Source: Hippopus hippopus
Lineage: Eukaryota > Mollusca > Bivalvia > Cardiida > Cardiidae
Direction: 5' to 3'
Assembly: GCA_946811185.2 (NCBI GenBank)
Contig: OX328112.1
Location: 19,573,215 to 19,637,214, forward strand
Length of the DNA stretch: 64,000 nucleotides
Shown here: in pieces, positions 11,129 through 21,474 of the stretch
How positions within the stretch are numbered: the first letter of the stretch is position 1
Layout of the letters: each line of letters starts with the position of its first letter
Made by a program: the position numbers and the translations under genes
The notes under the pieces: generated by a model
The model's input: only the letters and a program-made list of their open reading frames with translations
Told to the model about the DNA's origin: nothing
The model's database searches: none

Positions 11129-11212
11129 AGACTGGAGATGAACAGAAAGAACAAACAGAGACAGACACAGAACAACAACAACAAGAGCAACAACAGACCA
11201 CAGAAGAGGATG
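11129..11212 (+). CDS. Gln/Glu-rich exon of upstream gene with two possible donors
   Basis: Phase 1-1 exon after acceptor AATTACAG. It reads TGDEQKEQTETDTEQQQQ followed by EQQQTTEED. Two donors, GGTAATG at 11212/11213 and GGTACTG at 11224/11225, both leave phase 1, so the longer form adds four residues (GNVE). It is low-complexity and clearly continuous in style with the terminal exon at 12314. Confidence 0.7.
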
Positions 11213-11639
11213 GTAATGTAGAAGGTACTGTATAACCTGTGTTGTGCAGCTACATGTGTTAAAAAACTACCTGCATTTAACAGCAAAGACTTAATTCATT
11301 TCTAGAATCATGAAAGCAATGGATTGTTCCATAATATTTTCAGCCAATCTTTAACCTGTTTTAACAGCTACTTTTGTAAAGCAACCATCTGCATTTAAAC
11401 AGCCATTTTGAGTTTCTAAATCTTGGCTATGAATATTAAGGTCTATGGCCCCTAACTCATCGATAAACAACTACATTTTCGTAAAGGCTATCCGGCCAAT
11501 CTCAGCAGCTTCTGTCTTTTAATATGAGAGTTAGGGGCCGCAGTCTCACTAATTCATCAATAAATGTCGTGTAACATTTTAATATGAGAGTTAGGGGCTT
11601 TAGACCTTAATAAATTCATAATGTTAAATGGCTGCTCGC

Positions 11640-11770
11640 CTCCACCAGTTCTTTACCAGATGACAAGTTGACAGCAGTTGCAGATGACAAACTTGGTGTG
11701 GTTTATATGATATAAAGAAAACAATATGGAAAAAGGAGAAGGAGTTGTTTTCTACACTTTCAAGGACATA
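11640..11770 (+). mobile_element. P1 left-half remnant
   Basis: CAGTTCTTTACCAGATGACA and GCAGTTGCAGATGACAAACT, then GAAAACAATATGGAAAAAGG. It ends without the right arm. Confidence 0.6.
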
Positions 11771-12043
11771 TCTTGTCATTTTTAGCCAGATTTAGTTAGT
11801 CAAGTCAGGGATCGTATATATATAGAGTGTATATCTATATAATTATGTTCCCTGGTCAACTGCAAAATTAAATGCTTTCGATTTGGGAAATAAAAATTGT
11901 ACAGCACTGATAATAAAAACAGTTATTTGAGCAACATAGCTTATTTTTTTTTACAAAATTTATGATTTTCATTTCATTTAACCCTTTACTGTTTTGACTT
12001 TTGATGCCCCTCTACAAGTGAGAGTAGCCTCTTTGCTAATTGG

Positions 12044-12274
12044 TTAACCCTTTACCAAAAGATCCCAGCTTTTGATCACCCAGAGAAGTAATTCAGGCTT
12101 TTGAAAAAATGGGAGAAAAGGAGAAAATGCTGGTAACCAGCATTTTCTCCTTTTCCCTCATTGTTTTCTGTTCTTTCTAACACAAATTTCAGATTTTGAA
12201 TAATATTCAATTTGTCGTCAGCAAATCCGTTCATTCTGGACTGATCTAAAATTTTGTCATCAGGTAAAGGATAA
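12044..12274 (-). mobile_element. P1 element
   Basis: TTAACCCTTTACCAAAAGAT to TTGTCATCAGGTAAAGGATA, with core GGTAACC. Confidence 0.85.
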
Positions 12275-12313
12275 AGCGTTAATGATGATAATGGTTTATT
12301 TTTCTATTTATAG

Positions 12314-12345
12314 AAAAAGAAGATGAGCAGCAGCAAGCAGCATAG
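12314..12345 (+). CDS. Terminal exon of upstream gene
   Basis: After acceptor ATTTATAG the frame reads (E)KEDEQQQAA and stops at TAG 12343-12345. The Gln-rich composition continues the previous exon and the phase fits. This ends the C-terminus of a protein whose folded part lies outside the window. A possible poly(A) signal AATAAA lies at 12779-12784. Confidence 0.7.
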
Positions 12346-12430
12346 AGTATAAACAACCTAAAAGACAGATAATTATACACCCCGCTCAAAAAGCTGAACT
12401 CTAAACCAATCACCTTGGGGTGATTTAAGC

Positions 12431-12674
12431 CTTTAATGCTTTACCACACAATTCCGACTTTTTGGGAAAAAAAACAGGCCATTGGAAAAAAATGCTGTTG
12501 AAAACATAGCGGCAAAAGGAGAAAATGCTGGTAATAGGCACTTTCTCCTTTTCCCACAATGTTTTCTATAAAATCAAAGACAAATCTCATCATATGAGTA
12601 ATACTTAATTTGTCATCTGCAAACCTGTTCAATTTGGATCAGTCTAAAAGTTTGTTGTTTGGTATAAGAGTTAA
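12431..12674 (-). mobile_element. P1 element
   Basis: TTTACCACACAATTCCGACT to TTTGGTATAAGAGTTAA. Confidence 0.8.
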
Positions 12675-12995
12675 CACTTTTTACAAATGATTATGTGTTA
12701 TTTAAAGTGAGAAGGTTTTTGGAAGCATTTTAGGGAAAGACAAAAACACTAAAACATGTCTGTTGAGGTTAAGATGACAATAAAATGTGCCTACAAAGAT
12801 TATTCTACGCAAGACATTTACATCAGTGTGATTACACAATAAGAAAATGCAGCAATTTTCAAACTCAGTTCCCTGAGGTTTTTATCCTAATATATTTTTG
12901 AAACATTAATTTTGTGAGTATACAGAATTCACTTGTAATGAGCAATTGCTCTTTTTTAACAATTCTTCCATTTGTATAACAGTACATACTAAACC

Positions 12996-13222
12996 TTAAG
13001 CCTTTACCACACGACATTTTAGCCTAGACAAATTCAAAAAGCATTTGCAGGTGATAAATTGAATTTGGCTAAAATAATGGGATTTTCTGTGAAAAGGTAG
13101 AAATCATTGTGGAAAAAGGAGAAAATGCTGGTTACCAGCATTTTCTCCTTTTTCCCACAATGTTTTCCAAAGCCGTCCCTGTCAGGGTCGTTAAAAGTTG
13201 TGATTGTGTAGTAAAGGGTTAA
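12996..13222 (+). mobile_element. P1 element, well preserved
   Basis: TTAAGCCTTTACCACACGAC to GTGTAGTAAAGGGTTAA with an intact core (GGTTACC). Confidence 0.9.
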
Positions 13223-13496
13223 CTCTTTTGGCGCCAAATATATAAATTTGACCTCTTTTTTCAGCTGAAAATTTAATCCAATGAAACTCAAAAAGATTTT
13301 TTATCGTATATGCCTGACTAAAGAAGCAGACAGTATAGATCCAAGATTAGATTGCACATCCTGTAATGTCTGATCTTAATCTACGCCATTCTTTAAAGCC
13401 CATACCTTTACCCATGGCGCAGAAAGGGTTAATTTGTGTTTTCATTCATATTTTACAATAAGGTTTGTAAAGTTGTCAGGTGCAAATTTAATAAAG

Positions 13497-13741
13497 CCAT
13501 GCTCTGTAAATAAGGGTGAGGAGAGGGGTGGGGTTTAATGCATCTACAAGAAATATCAGTTCATAGTCTGTGGAGGCTGAGCTGCATGGAAAATGTTTGC
13601 TGTGGGTCAATTTTCTACATGTCAAAGGACCACTCTACTTCACCATTCACTTGGTTTTTAGACGAGAATGATTTTATGGGTCTGTTACGGCATAATTATG
13701 TGATGACTTGCATAAAATCCCTTTCACCAGGGCATGGCTTA
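13497..13741 (+). mobile_element. P3 element
   Basis: CATGCTCTGTAAATAAGGGT at the left, CATGTCAAAGGACCACTCTA in the middle, and TTTCACCAGGGCATGGCTTA at the right, which mirrors the left end. Its central GGTCAGCCTG hairpin is decayed in this copy. Confidence 0.75.
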
Positions 13742-13755
13742 TTTTTAATGGTAAA

Positions 13756-13981
13756 CATAATATGGCCTGCAACACGCGAAAAGGGACATTCGGACATTTG
13801 CGTAAAGTGTCGTCTCGGATCGGCCTGCGCACTCTGCGCAAGCTGATCCGAGACGACACTTTCCGATCATGTGTGATTTTCTGTTTTGTGCAAGTCTACT
13901 GTAAGACAAAATCTAATGTTGACGAGACGACACTTTGCGCAAATGTCTGAAAGCCCCTTTTCGCAATTTGCAGCCCATATC
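13756..13981. mobile_element. P2 element, shortened
   Basis: TATGGCCTGCAACACGCGAA to TTTTCGCAATTTGCAGCCC. A hairpin GTGTCGTCTCGGATCGGCCT pairs with GATCCGAGACGACACTTTCC, with GCGCACTCTGCGCAAG between. The third arm is truncated. Confidence 0.8.
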
Positions 13982-14192
13982 AAAGTTGTCTGCTGCCAGT
14001 TTATTTCTGATGGTAAACACAATTTTTAGGAGGTAGTTTTTCTGGTATTGTTCAGCGGACTATAAAATGTGCCATCATAGATTATTTTACGCAAGTCATT
14101 TATGGCCATGTGGACATGCAAAAAAAAACCAGCCATTTTCTAAATTCTCCGACAATTTCTTTTTTTATATGCAGCTATATAATACACTTCAT

Positions 14193-14431
14193 TTAAACTC
14201 GTTACCAAATGACAAAATTTTAGATAACTATTTTGAAAGCATTTTCGAATAATATTAGTAATCATGCCAAGACAATTGAATTTTTTGCTTGAAAAGAGTG
14301 GAAAACATCATGGGAAATGGGGAAAATGCTGTTAACCAGCATTTTGTCCTTTTACCAAAATGTTTTTAAAAGCCATGTTCCTTAGGATCATGAAAACACT
14401 GGATTGTCTGGTAAAGGGTTCAACAATTAAG
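14193..14431 (+). mobile_element. P1 element
   Basis: TTTAAACTCGTTACCAAATG to CTGGTAAAGGGTTCAAC. Confidence 0.8.
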
Positions 14432-14894
14432 GAAAGCTACTAATTTACATGTTTCTACGCAAAAAGACATTGCACACAGTTGAATAATATATGAATTTTA
14501 TACTTTATTTTTAAATATTTGCTTTTTAGATATTTTACATCTGTTATGGTATTATTTTATAGCGCAAAAAGTATTGAAGATTTTATGCATTTTTTATTAG
14601 GCTGATTCTTTTGCATTTTACAGAGAGACTCAAATATGGAAAAATAAAATTTAGTACTTTATCAAATTGTTTTATCGTTCTTTTTTCGTACAACGGTGGA
14701 AGAAGGGTTATTTCTATTGATGCAATATACATGTAGATGTCTTTCCAAATTGTTCCATACTGCCTTTGAGCACAGCATGTACTGTAGCCTTGCATTCAAA
14801 CCCCCCATTTGAATCATTATAATAAGCAAGGTACTCAACAATAGTAAACCTAGAAATACCTACTAGGACATATATGCCCTTAACCCTTAACCTC

Positions 14895-15000
14895 TCAATT
14901 ATAGTTGCCTTTGCAGCCAGTGTAGATCAAGATCAGACTGCACAAAATGTACATTCTGATCTTTGATCTACACTGTCTGCTTTGCCGAGACATTCTGGAC
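14895..15000. repeat. P4 short foldback
   Basis: GTGTAGATCAAGATCAGACT pairs with TTCTGATCTTTGATCTACAC. Confidence 0.7.
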
Positions 15001-15548
15001 TACATTACCCTTAAAATTGCAATTATTTGGGTATTATTTCTAGACTGAGAATGTCTGTTGAGCTTATTTGGCTCGCTGTTAAATTGAAATACGGGGCCTA
15101 CTGATGTGATGAGAAGCAACCAATATACAGCAGCAGTGAATATACAGGTTGGTGCTTAGCTTTAACTGGGTTTAAGGTCTACGACCCTTAACGCTTCTAG
15201 TGCAACATGGAATTAAATTTCTTGATAGTTGATAAATAAGGATTTATACTGATATAATACTTTTGCACATTTTTAACTGACCAGAAATTCCTTTGATGTC
15301 TGTCTTGAAATTATCTGTTGATGCTTTTGTTAGTTTCCTGAGAAGGGAGGTAATTATTATCTCCCTTTGTAATGAGAATATAGTGGTTTTAGATTTATAA
15401 ATGATAATTCTAAGAAGGAAAAAGTGGCTCAGTTAAAGTAGTACAATAATACTCATTTTTAATCATAGCAAATTTTGCAGGATAATATTGTAGTGGAAAT
15501 AACTGTTTTCCTTTAGGGGTCATAGACCTTAATCCATGGTGCCTGACA

Positions 15549-15767
15549 GAGTGCCAGTCAACAAAACTTTGGACTTGTCCAAATCAAAGACATGTGCAGA
15601 GGACAAATTTGGCTGAATTGGTGGGATTTGACTTTGAAAGGGTGGAAAAACATTGTATGAAAAGGAGAAAATGCTGTCTTGACGGCATTTGCTTGACAGC
15701 TTTTTCTCCTTTTCCCACAATGTTTTCCTCAGTCATTAAAACTCAAAATTGTGTGGCAAAGGCTTAA
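15549..15767 (+). mobile_element. P1 element with enlarged centre
   Basis: GTCAACAAAACTTTGGACTT to GTGTGGCAAAGGCTTAA. The centre reads TGCTGTCTTGACGGCATTTG rather than the usual GGTTACC. Confidence 0.75.
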
Positions 15768-15785
15768 CCCTTGGTGTCAGGTAGA

Positions 15786-16312
15786 GTGCTTAGCCGTTTA
15801 TCTAATGACAAAACCTTGGATTTGTCCAAATGCAAGACGTACAGGGAAGACAAGTTCGGCTCAACTGGTGGGATTTGTCTTTGAAAGGGTGGAAAAACAA
15901 TGTAGGAAAAGGAGAAAATGCTGGCTTAGCAGCATTTTTAGCTAGGCATTTTTTCCAAGAAAATGTCATGGTATTGTTGTAGCCCAAGCGTCTTCATTGT
16001 CATGTCGTCTGCGTTGTTGTCGTGCAAAAACTTTGATATTTTGTAATATCTCTCTTATTACTAAAATAATTTACTTCAAACTTGGACAGTTTGTTCAACA
16101 TCAAAAGGGGAACCTATACAACAAGGGCAGGTAACTATCAAAGTACTTTTGACACAGTTATGCCCCTTTTTTTACTTAGAATTTTCACTTCAATCAAGCA
16201 CTTTCAGCTGAGCATTGGCATACGCATGTGGTGCTCTTGTTTTTGTCTCCCACAATGTTTTTAAAGGCCATTTTCCTCAAGCTCGTTTAAACTTGGGATT
16301 TTGTGGTAGACA
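15786..16312 (+). mobile_element. P1 element split by a family G insertion
   Basis: The P1 left half runs to GGCTTAGCAGCATTTTT near 15941. The right half resumes at TCTCCCACAATGTTTTTAAA near 16246 and ends TTTGTGGTAGACAGG. Confidence 0.7.
15947..16240 (+). mobile_element. Repeat family G copy inside P1
   Basis: GTCATGGTATTGTTGTAGCC, AACTTTGATATTTTGTAATA, ATCAAAAGGGGAACCTATAC and GTTATGCCCCTTTTTTTACT match the copy at 58684-58972 in order and spacing. Confidence 0.75.
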
Positions 16313-16317
16313 GGCTA

Positions 16318-16635
16318 GTAGATTGATTGGTTGTATGATGTTTAACGCCATTTTCAACATTATTTCAGTTATATCGTGGCGGCAAGTGCACCAATCCATG
16401 CTGTTTTAGAATTTCTTTTACCAGTACTCCACACAATATTCTTTCCAAACCACTGGCTACTTTCCCACATTACCATCGATTGTTGAAACAATTGTCAGCA
16501 GTCAGAAAGGAATGAATCCTTTTGCAATGACTATCATCAATCCTTGGAAAGAAATTTGCTTAGGATTGAACCAGCAACCCCTCATTCCCACGTCTTGTAT
16601 GATACCAACTGAGGTAATGGGGCTGGGCTAGTCAT
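16318..16635 (-). mobile_element. tRNA-derived SINE, minus orientation
   Basis: Starts GATTGATTGGTTGTATGATG (tail side) with GCCATTTTCAACATTATTTC and CCACTGGCTACTTTCCCACA. It ends in a tRNA-like head with GGATTGAACCAGCAACCCCT (reverse of a B-box). Confidence 0.75.
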
Positions 16636-17456
16636 TGAAATGGATCTTTCTGGTATAGAAAAACAGCCAACATATTGCAGTGGCAAAGCTGATTTGGCAA
16701 GAATATCTTGTGAAATTGCCAAAAAACAGACATGTTCTGTGCAGTTAGATCTTGATCTATACTGGTTTTAAAAGCAACATATGTTGTGCCTAGCTCCCTA
16801 AGGGTAAATTCTTTTATTAGATCATGCTGTACAAATTTTTTCAGCCCATTGATTCAGCAATTGTGAATAATCTAATGTAGGATATCAATGTTGTGGAAAT
16901 GAAATATCCATAGAAAGCTATAACTTATGCTCTGATAATTGTGAATATGAAATATTGGGCCTGGCATATACCAGTAAAATCTAAACTAGGAAATATGTGT
17001 AAAAAGAATGTATAACACAACCTAAACTATGGCATTTGTTGAGATAAAATATGGATCCTAAAAAATGCAACCTAAATTAGAAAAGATTTGGAAGTTGAAA
17101 TATGGGTACTTGAAAATACAATCAAAAAAGTGTATTTTAGGCAGTGCCTGATATATATGGAAAGAAAAACTAAGTCAATCTGATGGACTGATATGTTTTA
17201 ATTATGCAAAATGAATTAAACACAGAAATCAAAAAGGTAGAGGAAAAGCAGTAAAGCATCTAAAATTACATGAAAGTCTTTTAGAACCAGTGAACTAAAA
17301 ACCATGTTTTTTCCTACAACTTTTAGGACCCCAATTTAATGTTTTAATTAATATATAACTTTTCACAAGTCTGTTATCTCATACAGAAAATAAAAATGAA
17401 CAGCAGTATAATTTGTTACCTTCCACCATTCCCTGAACTGAACTGACTTCAAAATA

Positions 17457-17600
17457 TGAGCCATGCTCTGTGAAAAGGGGGCTTAATGCATCTGCAAAAA
17501 ATATTGACCCATGTCAGCCTGCGTAGTCCGTGCAGGCTGACCAGGGGCGAAACTTTTTGCAAGTGGTCGATTTTCTGCATGTCAAAGGACCATTCTAACC
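17457..17600 (+). mobile_element. P3 left half
   Basis: TGAGCCATGCTCTGTGAAAA, with the hairpin GTCAGCCTGCGTAGTCCGTG and GCAGGCTGACC, ending at GGACCATTCTAAC where a P8 element follows. Confidence 0.75.
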
Positions 17601-17798
17601 AAGGTCCTTATTCACCAACCATTCTTAAGAAAGTTCTTTGTCTTTTTCGCAAAGATTTTTCAAATTTGAAAGCAACACATCTTCTGATTGGCTAAACCAA
17701 ATGGTTTAGTCAATCATACAGAGTGTTACTTTCAAATTTGGAAAATCTGGAGAATAAGACTAAGAATGTTCTTTGAATAGTTGGTGAATACGGACCCA
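17601..17798. mobile_element. P8 foldback element
   Basis: Left end CCTTATTCACCAACCATTCT mirrors right end AGTTGGTGAATACGGACCC. The inner arms (CAAATTTGAAAGCAACACAT and GTGTTACTTTCAAATTTGGA; GGCTAAACCAAATGGTTTAG in the centre) also pair. It appears as an insertion at the end of P3. Confidence 0.8.
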
Positions 17799-18067
17799 GG
17801 ATATATCACTTTTGTATTCATAAAAATTAGATTGATAGCATACCCATCTAAAACCTGATGATTTCAAAATGCATTATAATTTTATATTCACAACAACCAA
17901 TGATGTGTTAATCCAAATCTGGGACATTTTATGTCAACTATAACCAACATAAATTCAGACCAAGCAAACTGTACTTCATTAGACATCCCTATCATGTACA
18001 TGAATTTCGATCATTTTTCACCACAGACTTAAACATAAAACTACACTTTATTCAAGACACAAGAACA

Positions 18068-18310
18068 ATGCTCTGTGCTTAATGCATCTGTAAAAAGTAT
18101 TGGTCCATGTCAGCCTGCACTATCTGAACAGTGTGATGTGGGTCAAATCTTATTGCTTTTTGTAAATTTTCTGCATGTCCAAGGACCATTTCACCCCACG
18201 ATTGCATCGGTTGTTAAACAAAGTGGATTCTATGGATCCATCATTACATGATGACCTGCTTAGTATAATGTATCACTGAGGTGTATTTAACCGCTTTTGC
18301 AAGTGCTCCT
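18068..18310 (+). mobile_element. P3 element, diverged
   Basis: CAATGCTCTGTGCTTAATGC, CATGTCAGCCTGCACTATCT, TTTTCTGCATGTCCAAGGAC and TATGGATCCATCATTACATG keep the P3 order. Confidence 0.7.
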
Positions 18311-18510
18311 CTCGCACAACAGATTTCTCAAAGAAAGATCTCCAAAGGCAAATGCCAATTAATGTTCTGTTATAGAGTACAAATAGTTTCAGAAAACCCA
18401 CATTACCATGAACCAGCCACTACCCATTGATGATTACATATACTGAACATAAATAAATACAAAATTAATGTGCATAAATATAATACTGATAGTTCACAAC
18501 ACAAAATTTT

Positions 18511-18728
18511 GAACTCTTTACCAGAGAATCCTGTGCTTTCTTACCCCAGGGAAGGCTTATGGTAAACATTGTTCGAACAGGAGAAAATGCTTTTAACAAG
18601 CATTCCCTCTTTTTTCTGTCAATATTTTCTACCTTTTCAAAAGCAGATCCTATAATTCTGAGCCATATTTAACATTTCATTTGCAAATACTTTCAGTACG
18701 GGAAGGTTTTCTTTTTGTATAGAGTTAA
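18511..18728 (-). mobile_element. P1 element
   Basis: GAACTCTTTACCAGAGAATC to TTGTATAGAGTTAA. The core is reduced. Confidence 0.7.
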
Positions 18729-18835
18729 CAAACATGACATTTTATAAAGTTGAAGAAGACTGCTTTTGAAAGCATTGTGAGGAAAGGTGAAAATGCTTGT
18801 TTTTGTTTTTTTTGTCTGGTAAAGCGTTAAAGTAT
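18725..18835. mobile_element. P1 remnant sharing TTAA with the previous copy
   Basis: TTAACAAACATGACATTTTA, GAAAGCATTGTGAGGAAAGG, and a right end CTGGTAAAGCGTTAA. Confidence 0.6.
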
Positions 18836-19198
18836 AATTATTGGCCTTTGATGTAAATAACATTTATAGTTGCTGTTGTAAATATAGCAGATCAAAGATC
18901 AGACTACAAGGAATGCAGCCTGATCTTAGACCACTCATATCCCTGGCTTCTGTGGGCCATAACATCTCAACGGAGCAGACATAGTTGATCAAAACCATTT
19001 CAAAACGATACTATGTTTAAACGACTATGACGAAACGATTTTGAAAGCAAAGTTACACCACGGAAAAGGAAATGCTGATAACCAGCATTTCCAACAATGT
19101 TTCTCAGAATGTAGCCTTCCCATGACAAATCCCATCATTGGAGCATCTTTTCCTTTGTTGCCTGAAAATGCTTCAGACTTTGACATCTATTTAACAAA

Positions 19199-19984
19199 AT
19201 TTTGTTAATCCTTTATCAAATGGAAAAAAAAATTAAACTAACCAATTATGAAAGCATTTCCAGATGACAAAATGAATGTGGTTAAAATAATTTGAGATAC
19301 TGTTACAGGAGACCACTCCTTCATGCATGGCTTCGTCCCGATTTAAATACAATACCTAACAACTGCGTTAGGGAGATATCTCATTAGCTCAGTGGTTATG
19401 GTATTGGTCTTTTAAACCTCGAAAAACAAGGATATGTGTCCGCATGGGTTTGAATTCCGCCAGATGCGGTTTGTATTTCAGCTATGCATTTGTTGCGAAC
19501 TTTCATGTTCGTAACATGGGGGCTCTTCTGGGATTGGCCATTGAGCCATTAATCCCATTTGTTGTCCAAAAATGGACTATCTGCCTTATAAGGCTTTGAG
19601 CCATCAATAAATGATGACTTTAAGAGGGGGTGTGTCACGGGAGACTACTCCTTCATGCATGGCTTCGTCCCGATTTAAATACAATACCTAACAACTGCGT
19701 TAGGGAGATATCTCTTTAGCTCAGTGGTTATGGTATTGGTCTTTTAAACCTCGAAAAACGAGGATATGTGTCCGCATGGGTTCGAATTCCGCCAGATGCA
19801 GTTTGTATTTCAGCTATGCATTTGTTGCGAACTTTCATGTTTGTAAGAGTACCATTGTATTGTAACTGTAGAAAACATTTTAGGAAAAGAAGAAAATGTT
19901 TATTAGCATTTTCATCTTTTTCAGCAATGTTTTCTAAAGTCGAATTCTTCCATGTTTTGTTAAAGGGCATAACTGTTTGGTATA
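19199..19984 (+). mobile_element. P1 element split by a SINE-like dimer
   Basis: The left part TTAATCCTTTATCAAATGGA to AATAATTTGAGATACTG ends near 19303. The right part resumes near 19855 (GTAGAAAACATTTTAGG) and ends TGTTTGGTATACTG. Between them lie 19307-19850. Confidence 0.7.
19307..19850 (+). mobile_element. SINE-like element as a head-to-tail partial dimer
   Basis: Two near-identical blocks (about 19307-19508 and 19634-19845) each carry ACTCCTTCATGCATGGCTTC, GGGAGATATCTCATTAGCTC (A-box-like) and GCATGGGTTTGAATTCCGCC (B-box-like). They are separated by a body GTAACATGGGGGCTCTTCTG to AGAGGGGGTGTGTCACGG. Confidence 0.75.
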
Positions 19985-20160
19985 CTGTCTGAAAAATTGA
20001 CTGAAGTTGTGCATGGGGCTCTAAAGGTAAATAACTTTAAAGATAAACATGTATATTGAAAGACAAACAACACTGACTATAATACTGAATAAACAAAGGT
20101 GTGATATCACAGAAAGTGACTAAGTTTGAAATGATAAATAAGCAGTTAGATTTAAAATAG

Positions 20161-20332
20161 TTCTTTTACCAAACAACCCAAAGTATTAATACTCTGATAA
20201 AGTAGGCTTTTGAAAGCATTGTGGGATAAGGAAAAAAGTGCTGGTGACCATTATTTTCTCCTTTTCTCATAATGTTTTCAAACATCCTCTTGTTCACAGA
20301 TGCTTAAACTCAGAATTGTTTCATAAAAGGTT
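20161..20332. mobile_element. P1 chimera with two right-type ends
   Basis: The left half matches a minus-oriented copy (TACCAAACAACCCAAAG, TTTTGAAAGCATTGTGGGAT). The right half matches a plus-oriented copy (TTTTCAAACATCCTCTTGTT, AACTCAGAATTGTTTCATAA). Both termini are therefore right arms. Confidence 0.65.
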
Positions 20333-20345
20333 AAAGATATTAAAG

Positions 20346-20551
20346 TTAACTCTTTTTCACATGACAAAATGTTAGACCTGTCTAAACCCAGAGCATCTGC
20401 AGATGGCAATCAAATGTTTTCAAGTTCTAAACTAAATGTATGTTGGAAAAAGAGATAATGCTGGTCAATAACATTTTCTCCTTGTTCCACAATTTTTCAG
20501 AAGCCCTTCTAAAGGCTTGTTAAAACATGTGATTATTTAGTAAAAGGTTAA
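20346..20551 (+). mobile_element. P1 element
   Basis: TTAACTCTTTTTCACATGAC to TTTAGTAAAAGGTTAA. Confidence 0.8.
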
Positions 20552-20654
20552 ATTAAAAAAAAGCGGGGGGCAATTAATTCTGCATGTATAATAAATGCAT
20601 TTACAACAAGTTTGACAGAATAAAAGGTCTTGCAGGTGATTCTAAAACTTATCA

Positions 20655-20769
20655 TTAATCCTTTACCAGACAACCCCATTTTTTCTACAACCCTGAGGTA
20701 GAATTTTTTGAAACAATATGGAAACTAGCACCTTCTCTTTTCCCCAAAATGTTTTCTTATCCTTTTTAA
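20655..20769 (-). mobile_element. P1 element, right part lost (tandem cluster copy 1)
   Basis: TTAATCCTTTACCAGACAAC, CCCTGAGGTAGAATTTTTTG, and core remnants. It runs directly into the next copy at a TTAA. Confidence 0.75.
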
Positions 20770-20994
20770 CCCTTTCCCAAACAATCCTTGGTTTTTACGG
20801 CCCTGGGAAAGAAGTCTTTTGAAAACATTTTGGGAAAAGGAGAAAATGCTGGTTACCAGTATTTTCTCCTTTTCCCAAAGTGTTTTCTACTCTATCAAAG
20901 TCAAAAATCATCAATTGTGTTACATTTGCTTTAATGCCTGCAGACGCTTTCAATTTGGTCGAGTCCAAAACTTTGTTGTTTGGGAAAGGGTTAA
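20766..20994 (-). mobile_element. P1 element (tandem cluster copy 2)
   Basis: TTAACCCTTTCCCAAACAAT to TTGGGAAAGGGTTAA. Its last TTAA is the first TTAA of copy 3. Confidence 0.92.
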
Positions 20995-21219
20995 CCCTTT
21001 ACCAAACAATCCCTGGTTTTTACGACTCTGAGATAGAAGCCTTTTGAAAACATTGTGGGAAAAGGAGAAAATGCTGGTAACCAGCATTTTCTCCTTTTCC
21101 CACAATGTTTTCTACCCTGCTGGAAACCAATTTCAATTTTTGAGTTACGTTTATTTTGTCGTCTGCAACTGCTTTCAATTCGGACCAGTCTAAAATTTTG
21201 TCGTTTGGGAAAGGGTTAA
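20991..21219 (-). mobile_element. P1 element (tandem cluster copy 3)
   Basis: TTAACCCTTTACCAAACAAT to TTGGGAAAGGGTTAA with an intact core (GGTAACC). Confidence 0.93.
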
Positions 21220-21245
21220 GACAAATCCCATCATTTGAACCACAT

Positions 21246-21474
21246 TTAACTCTTTACCACACGAGAAAATTTTAGACCGGTCCAAATTGAAAGCATTTGC
21301 AGACGACAAAATAAACGTGACTGAAAAATTGAAATTTGGTTTGGAAAGGGTAGAAAACATTGTGGGAAAAGGAGAAAATGCTGGTTACCAGCATTTTCTC
21401 CTTTTCCCACAATGTTTTCAAAAGGCTTCTTTCTCAGGGTCGTTAAAAGTCGGGATTGTGTGGTAAAGAGTTAA
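21246..21474 (+). mobile_element. P1 element, reference copy (tandem cluster copy 4)
   Basis: This 229-bp copy shows the family plan. TTAA is followed by CTCTTTACCACACGAG and a left arm (TTTTAGACCGGTCCAAATTG, AGCATTTGCAGACGAC). The core hairpin lies at about 21350-21422: GAAAACATTGTGGGAAAAGG pairs with CCTTTTCCCACAATGTTTTC, with GAGAAAATGCTGGTTACC then AGCATTTTCTC in the middle. A right arm (AGGCTTCTTTCTCAGGGTCG, AGTCGGGATTGTGTGGTAAA) ends in TTAA. No coding capacity. TTAA targets and ends starting CCY are known for piggyBac elements, so assignment as a piggyBac-like MITE is inference. Confidence 0.93.

Noticed and set aside
13756..13981. CRISPR-like or structured RNA locus at the GC-rich hairpins
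   Set aside because: The copies at 25484, 31981 and 61317 share defined ends and sit inside other repeats, so this is a transposable element, and the genome is eukaryotic.
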